The notes under the pieces were generated by a model, which was not told where the DNA came from, did not search any database, and saw nothing but the letters and a program-made list of their open reading frames with translations. From positions 1 to 64,000 of the forward strand of contig NZ_MDDC01000016.1 in NCBI RefSeq assembly GCF_001875325.1: DNA of 64,000 bases. The letters are read 5' to 3'. Shown in pieces: positions 59,678 to 64,000 of the stretch (positions are counted from its first letter, which is position 1; the number at the start of each line of letters is the position of its first letter). This DNA comes from Neomoorella thermoacetica. Lineage in GTDB: Bacteria; Bacillota; DSM-521; Neomoorellales; Neomoorellaceae. The position numbers and the translations under genes are program-made.

Positions 59678-60331
59678 TCATTTGAGAAAGCCCCGGGACG
59701 CCAGGAATTCCAGGGTCAACCCCTCCCGGGCCGGTTCTTCGGCGGGAGGATTTAAAAGCCTTTCCAGGTAACGGGCCAGGAGGTCTACTTCGATATTTAC
59801 CCGGTCCCCTGGCCCTTTGTCCCCCAGGATGGTATTCCTGGCTGTATGGGGAATAAGGCCAACCGTCACCTGGTTCCCGGTCACGGCAATCACCGTCAGG
59901 CTGGTGCCGTCCAGGGCCAGGGAGCCCTTGGGGGCAATGTAACGTTCCAGGCCCGCCGGTACCGCAAGGGTTAATTCCCAGGCGATACCTACCTGCCTCC
60001 GGCTCTTGATCTCCCCGACGCCGTCGATATGACCGCTGACCAGGTGGCCCCCCAGCCGCTCCCCCAGGGCAAGCGCCCTTTCCAGGTTGACCCTGTCCCC
60101 TGCTCTCAGGGAGCCCAGGGTGGTTACCCTCAAGGTTTCAGCCATCACCTCGGCCACCAGGGCCCCAGGCTCCAGATCCGCCACCGTCAGGCAGGCCCCG
60201 TTAACAGCGATGCTATCACCCCGGCGGGTACCCGCCAGGACTTCCCGGGCGGAGATGGTTAAACGGGCCCCTTGCGGGGCAGTCACAATCCTGCGGATGC
60301 TCCCGACCTCTTCTATCAACCCGGTAAACAA
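59678..60331 (-). CDS. ribE: Riboflavin synthase alpha subunit
   Basis: A protein of 217 residues from a TTG start, overlapping ribD by 16 nt. There are two lumazine-binding repeats: MFTGLIEEVGS with NGACLTV and LVSGHIDGVGE, then LDGTSLTV. It disproportionates two lumazines to riboflavin. Confidence 0.96.
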   Translation of the reverse strand: MFTGLIEEVGSIRRIVTAPQGARLTISAREVLAGTRRGDSIAVNGACLTVADLEPGALVAEVMAETLRVTTLGSLRAGDRVNLERALALGERLGGHLVSGHIDGVGEIKSRRQVGIAWELTLAVPAGLERYIAPKGSLALDGTSLTVIAVTGNQVTVGLIPHTARNTILGDKGPGDRVNIEVDLLARYLERLLNPPAEEPAREGLTLEFLASRGFLK

Positions 60332-61446
60332 GGCTCTTCCCCTCTTTTGAGCAGGTACCCGCTCAACATAATATCTTCGCCACAGCGCTCCACGGCCAGT
60401 TTTTCTAATCTCCAGGCGGTCGCCGGGTCGGCGACCCCCCGGCCGCCCACCGGTGCCGGTGCCTCCCTGCCCCCGAAGATTTTAGGGGCGATAAAGGCCA
60501 CCACTTTGTCGACAACTCCGGCCGCCAGGGCGGTGGCGTTTACCTCGGCCCCTCCCTCCACCAGGATACTGGTGACCTGGCGCCTGGACAGCTCGGCCAG
60601 GAGCGGTTGCCAGGCTACCCGGCCGTCTTCCTCCGGCAGGATCAGGACCTCCACTCCCCGGGCCTCCAGGTTTTTCCTGGCTGCTGCCGGCGCCGAAGGT
60701 GTGGTGACCACCAGGGTGGGGGCTTCCGATTGGAGGTTTACCACCCTGGCACTCAGGGGCAGTCGCAGGTGGCTGTCCAGGATTACCCTGATGGCGTCCC
60801 GTCCCCGGCCGTCCGGCAGGCGGGTGGTTAATTCGGGATCGTCGGCCAGGACGGTGCCAATGCCCACCAGGACGGCATCATGGATATCCCGCAACTCATG
60901 GGCCCTCTCCCTGGCAGCCGGGCCGGTAATCCAGCGGGCGGCCCCGGTGCGGGTTGCGATCTTCCCGTCCAGGGTCAGGGCCATCTTCAGGGTCACCCAG
61001 GGCCTGCCGGTAGTAATATACTTAATAAAGGCCTCATTTAATCGCCGGGCTTCATCTGCCAGCAGGCCCGTCTCTACTTCTATCCCCGCCTGGCTCAAGG
61101 CCCGGAAGCCGCCTCCCGCTACCCGGGGATTGGGATCGGCCATGGCTGCTACCACCCTCTTGATCCCGGCGGCGATGATGGCCCCGGTGCACGGGGGCGT
61201 CCGGCCGTAGTGGCAGCAGGGTTCCAGGGTTACATACAGGGTGGCTCCCCGGGCCTTCTCCCCGGCGGCACGCAGGGCATGGATCTCGGCGTGGGGGGTG
61301 CCGGCCTTCCGGTGATAACCCTCACCTACCACCCGGCCGTCGCGCACGATGACTGCTCCTACTGCCGGGTTGGGGCTGGTACGGCCCAGTCCCTGGCGGG
61401 CCAATTCCAGGGCCCGGGCCATAAAAACTGCATCCTGTGGTTGCAT
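60316..61446 (-). CDS. ribD: Bifunctional riboflavin deaminase-reductase
   Basis: A protein of 376 residues. The N-terminal zinc deaminase has HAEIHAL and EPCCHYGRTPPC; the C-terminal reductase has LKMALTLDGKIATR and SILVEGGAEVN. It is the first gene of the operon, with GGAGG before ATG, directly under the FMN riboswitch. Confidence 0.97.
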   Translation of the reverse strand: MQPQDAVFMARALELARQGLGRTSPNPAVGAVIVRDGRVVGEGYHRKAGTPHAEIHALRAAGEKARGATLYVTLEPCCHYGRTPPCTGAIIAAGIKRVVAAMADPNPRVAGGGFRALSQAGIEVETGLLADEARRLNEAFIKYITTGRPWVTLKMALTLDGKIATRTGAARWITGPAARERAHELRDIHDAVLVGIGTVLADDPELTTRLPDGRGRDAIRVILDSHLRLPLSARVVNLQSEAPTLVVTTPSAPAAARKNLEARGVEVLILPEEDGRVAWQPLLAELSRRQVTSILVEGGAEVNATALAAGVVDKVVAFIAPKIFGGREAPAPVGGRGVADPATAWRLEKLAVERCGEDIMLSGYLLKRGEEPCLPG

Positions 61447-61506
61447 CAGGTTCCTCCGAAAATAGAGTTCTACTATAAATGGCGTTTAACATTCCAGAAG
61501 CGGCAT

Positions 61507-61531
61507 CAAAAAAACCCGGAGACTCCGGGGT
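61507..61531 (-). terminator. Riboswitch expression-platform terminator
   Basis: On the minus strand CCCGGA/TCCGGG with a 3-nt loop is followed by TTTTTTT, between the FMN aptamer and ribD. FMN binding should favour it and reduce rib transcription. Confidence 0.85.
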
Positions 61532-61552
61532 TGGGCAGGCAATGGGTTATAA

Positions 61553-61664
61553 CCTCCTTCTCCCTTCCAGACTTTCACTGTCGGCCCCGGAATTACACCG
61601 GGTCTGCCATAATGGCTCGCGGGCTTTACCGCCGGTAAGGAATTACACCTAACCCCGAAGGACG
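61553..61664 (-). promoter_or_regulatory. FMN riboswitch (RFN element)
   Basis: The minus strand carries the conserved RFN segments in order: CTTCGGGGTTAGGTGTAATT, CCGGCGGTAAAGCCCGCGAG, GCAGACCCGGTGTAATTCCG, GGGCCGACAGTGAAAGTC, and GGAGAAGGAG. It is complete and lies in the 5' leader of ribD. Confidence 0.97.
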
Positions 61665-61672
61665 TTACTGTA

Positions 61673-61701
61673 ATTATATAGCTCCATTCAGGCGACGTCA
61701 A
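61673..61701 (-). promoter_or_regulatory. Promoter of the rib operon
   Basis: TTGACG (61696-61701), 17-nt spacer, TATAAT (61673-61678) on the minus strand, just upstream of the riboswitch. Confidence 0.85.
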
Positions 61702-61727
61702 GGACGCTCTGGGGGCACGGGTCCCCT

Positions 61728-62399
61728 TCATATTCGCACCTTATTTAGCTTCCCCGCCTGGCGCAGTTCCCTGATGGCCGCTTCCCGGTCAGGGCTGCCA
61801 AAAACAGCTGAACCGGCGACCAGGACCCTGGCCCCGGCCTGGCAGGCGGCAGGAGCCGTCTCCGGGGTGATGCCGCCGTCCACCTCCAGGAGGATATCGC
61901 GCCTGCTTTCGCGCAGTTTGGCTGCCAGGGAGGCTATTTTGGGAAGCATGGACGGGATAAACTCCTGGCCGCCAAATCCCGGATTGACCGTCATTAAAAG
62001 GATCATCTCCACTTCCCCCAGGATATGATCGAGAACGCTGAGGGGGGTGGCGGGATTCAGGGCAACTGCCGGCCGGCAACCGGCTTCCCGGATCTGCTGC
62101 AGGACCCGGTGCAGGTGGGTACAAGCTTCAACGTGGACGCTGATATAGTCGGCCCCTGCCCGGGCAAAGGGGAGGATATATTCTTCCGGCCGGGAGAGCA
62201 TCAAGTGAACATCAAAGACCAGCTGGCTATGGGGCCTCAGGGCGGCTACCACAGCCGGGCCAATGGTCAGGTTGGGAACAAAATGGCCGTCCATGATATC
62301 CAGGTGCAGCCAGTCAGCCCCTCCCCTGGCGACGGCCTCCACTTCATCCTTGAGGTTGGCAAAATCGGCAGCCAGCAGTGAAGGTGCGATTATAGGCAT
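61728..62399 (-). CDS. rpe: Ribulose-phosphate 3-epimerase
   Basis: A protein of 223 residues. It has the TIM-barrel signatures APSLLAADFANL, LHLDIMDGHFVPNLT, MTVNPGFGGQEF and EVDGGI. It interconverts ribulose-5-phosphate and xylulose-5-phosphate. Start and the rsgA stop overlap as TAATG. Confidence 0.97.
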   Translation of the reverse strand: MPIIAPSLLAADFANLKDEVEAVARGGADWLHLDIMDGHFVPNLTIGPAVVAALRPHSQLVFDVHLMLSRPEEYILPFARAGADYISVHVEACTHLHRVLQQIREAGCRPAVALNPATPLSVLDHILGEVEMILLMTVNPGFGGQEFIPSMLPKIASLAAKLRESRRDILLEVDGGITPETAPAACQAGARVLVAGSAVFGSPDREAAIRELRQAGKLNKVRI

Positions 62400-63271
62400 T
62401 ACGGAAAACTCCTTTCCCCGGCGATGACTTCCGCCAGGAAAGTAAGGTAGTGCTCATAACGATGCTTTATAATCAGGCCGGCCTCTACCGCTGCTACTAC
62501 CGCGCAACCGGGTTCTCCCCGGTGCAGGCAGGAGGCATAGCGGCAGCTCCCACGCAGGGGTTCCATTTCCGGGAAATAGGCGGCCACCTCTTCCCTGGCG
62601 ATGGCTGGCAGGTCCAGGCGGCTGAAACCCGGGGTATCGGCTACCCACCCTCCCTCCGGGAGCCGGATCAGTTCCGCCTGGCGGGTGGTGTGGCGTCCCC
62701 GGCCGCCTTTAGAACTGACTTCTGCGGTCCGCAGGTTGAGGCCGGGTTGGATAGCGTTGAGCAGGGAAGACTTGCCAACTCCGGAGGGACCGGCAAAGGT
62801 ACTGACCCTGCCGGCCAGGACGGCTTTCAGTTCGTCAATACCCTGGCCGGTGTGGGCGCTGGTTATCAAATTGTGGTAACCGATCTGCCGGTAAAGTTCT
62901 GGTAACCCGGCGTAATCCTGCTTAATGATATCGGCTTTGTTCCAGACAATAACCGCCTCTATATCTTCGACCGCGCTCAAAAATAACAACCGGTCCAGGA
63001 GTTCCAGGTCCGGGGGAGGTTCCCTCAGGGCAAAGACGATAATGACCTGCTCGACATTGGCCACTGCCGGTCTTTTCAAGCAAGTCCTCCTGGGTTTCAG
63101 TTCCTCAATCACCCCTTCCCCCGGACCTACAGGTTTTATTTCCACCCGGTCACCGGGCAGGAAAACAGTCTCCTGGAGCCGGAAACGTCCCCGCAGGCGA
63201 CAGGTCCAAACCTGCCCCCCGCTTTCCACGTAATAAAAACCGCCGTAACGCCGTAAAAGGGTGCCTTCCAT
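62399..63271 (-). CDS. rsgA: Ribosome small-subunit-dependent GTPase A
   Basis: A protein of 290 residues from the ATG at 63271 (GGGAG upstream). It has an N-terminal OB fold, then a circularly permuted GTPase with NKAD before GPSGVGKSSLLNAI, followed by DTPGFS. The C-terminal zinc knuckle is CRYASCLHRGEPGC. It acts in 30S ribosome maturation. Order rsgA-rpe behind a PASTA kinase gene is typical of Firmicutes. Confidence 0.97.
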   Translation of the reverse strand: MEGTLLRRYGGFYYVESGGQVWTCRLRGRFRLQETVFLPGDRVEIKPVGPGEGVIEELKPRRTCLKRPAVANVEQVIIVFALREPPPDLELLDRLLFLSAVEDIEAVIVWNKADIIKQDYAGLPELYRQIGYHNLITSAHTGQGIDELKAVLAGRVSTFAGPSGVGKSSLLNAIQPGLNLRTAEVSSKGGRGRHTTRQAELIRLPEGGWVADTPGFSRLDLPAIAREEVAAYFPEMEPLRGSCRYASCLHRGEPGCAVVAAVEAGLIIKHRYEHYLTFLAEVIAGERSFP

Positions 63272-63281
63272 CCCCTGCTCC

Positions 63282-64000
63282 CTACTGCAAGTCCTGTTCA
63301 TAAATGACACTGCCGTCACGGAAAACCTGCAACTTACCCTTGCCGAAGTAGTTGATGGTTGCCTGGATTTGCTGGCCCGTCTTTTGCTTCTTTTTTAGCA
63401 CTTCATTGTTACCCTTGGCATCGGTAACCACGATCCGCACCTCATGGTCCTTATCATCAGGGGCCGGGTCAATAGTTACCCCCACCTGTTTCTGGACCGG
63501 GCCCGGTCCTTGGCTGACTACCAGATTTATGGCGCTTCCCTGCAGGACATTGCTCCCTTCCCTGGGGTCCTGGGCAATAATATATCCCGGGAACTGATCG
63601 TCGCTCCGCTGGTAAGTAAGGGTGCCCTGTTTCAGTTTAGCCTCCAGGAGTCTCTGCTGGGCTTCGGCCAGGGTAAGGCCTACCAGGGGCGGAGCAGTGG
63701 TAAACTGGGGTTCCGGCCCCTTGCTGATAATCAGCCTGACTTCCGTCCCTTCCGGTTGCTGGGTATTGGCCGGAGGATTCTGGTCAACAACTGAACCAGC
63801 CGGAATGGAAGGGTGATACACTTTTAGAGTATCTGCGACTACCTTGAAATTAGCATTCTCCAGTATTAAGCGGGCATTGCGTTCCGTTTCCCCGATAACA
63901 CTGGGAACCCTCACCAACCTGGCTCCCTGGCTGACAGTCAGGGCGACCACCCGGCCGCGCCTCACCCTTTGATTGGGGCCGGGATCCTGGGCCATAACCT
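63282..64000 (-). CDS. prkC: PASTA-domain Ser/Thr protein kinase, C-terminal part (partial)
   Basis: The gene continues past the right edge. The visible part holds about three PASTA repeats, e.g. VRVPSVIGETERNARLILEN, PPLVGLTLAEAQQRLLEA and QDPREGSNVLQGS. A C-terminal beta-rich tail ending VIYEQDLQ follows. PASTA repeats bind muropeptides outside the cell. The kinase domain is not in view; the call as PrkC/PknB rests on this architecture and on the rsgA-rpe neighbours. Confidence 0.88.
   Translation of the reverse strand, partial: VMAQDPGPNQRVRRGRVVALTVSQGARLVRVPSVIGETERNARLILENANFKVVADTLKVYHPSIPAGSVVDQNPPANTQQPEGTEVRLIISKGPEPQFTTAPPLVGLTLAEAQQRLLEAKLKQGTLTYQRSDDQFPGYIIAQDPREGSNVLQGSAINLVVSQGPGPVQKQVGVTIDPAPDDKDHEVRIVVTDAKGNNEVLKKKQKTGQQIQATINYFGKGKLQVFRDGSVIYEQDLQ

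Overview
The window looks like a chromosomal segment of a thermophilic, spore-forming, acetogenic clostridium close to Moorella. The signs are moderately GC-rich Firmicute gene content, sporulation genes (spoVS, ylbJ, gpr, an alpha/beta SASP), a methanol:corrinoid methyltransferase cluster that would feed the Wood-Ljungdahl pathway, an indolepyruvate:ferredoxin oxidoreductase, and a selenoprotein gene. The species assignment is inference from gene content, not from a database search.

Region 1 (1-13.0 kb) is a type I-G (formerly I-U) CRISPR-Cas locus on the minus strand. The order is csb1 (cas7), csb2 (cas5/6), cas3 with a C-terminal HD domain, and a Csb3/Cas8-like gene, then a leader and an array of 29 identical 37-nt repeats (1604-3650). 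No cas1, cas2 or cas4 is present. The leader-distal end of the array is cut by a group II intron, which is itself cut by an IS3-family element. Upstream of the cas operon (11.6-13.0 kb) lies a decayed zone. It holds scattered degenerate copies of the CRISPR repeat, including a two-repeat, one-spacer relic next to a small membrane-protein gene, a minus-strand terminator, a duplicated 34-bp motif and a dead ABC permease copy.

Region 2 (13-22 kb) carries two ECF sigma factor loci. One is sigma plus a DUF4367 protein on the plus strand. The other is sigma, zinc-finger anti-sigma, ABC ATPase and ABC-2 permease on the minus strand. Next comes a phage-shock-like operon (DUF350, PspA, Ser/Gly-rich envelope protein) flanked by two inverted copies of a MITE-like repeat.

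Region 3 (22-39 kb) is core metabolism on the minus strand. DUF177-rpmF has its own consensus promoter and terminator. fapR-plsX-fabH-fabK-fabD-fabG-acpP-fabF-rnc then follows from a promoter with a likely FapR operator, and spoVS and smc come next. ackA and a patatin-like esterase lie upstream of DUF177-rpmF; ylbJ, a coiled-coil gene and rsmD complete the region.

Region 4 (39-54.6 kb) begins with a string of strong hairpins ending in a terminator, which may be an uncharacterised RNA. It continues with iorAB and a phenylacetate-CoA ligase, a MoeA/CinA-like protein, and a PocR-AraC regulator. Beyond these are two MtaC-type corrinoid proteins, a pterin-type methyltransferase and MtaB, plus a dead mtaC fragment and a group II intron fragment. 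A small redox cluster follows: a ferredoxin-like protein, thioredoxin, a HesB-like selenoprotein read through an in-frame TGA with a SECIS-like hairpin, and a YlaI-like zinc protein. The spore protease gpr faces its SASP substrate gene.

Region 5 (54.6-64 kb) holds recG, a DUF1858 protein, rpmB, and the riboflavin operon ribD-ribE-ribBA-ribH plus a YfcE-type phosphodiesterase under a complete FMN riboswitch. It ends with rpe, rsgA and the 3' part of a PASTA-domain Ser/Thr kinase gene that runs off the window.
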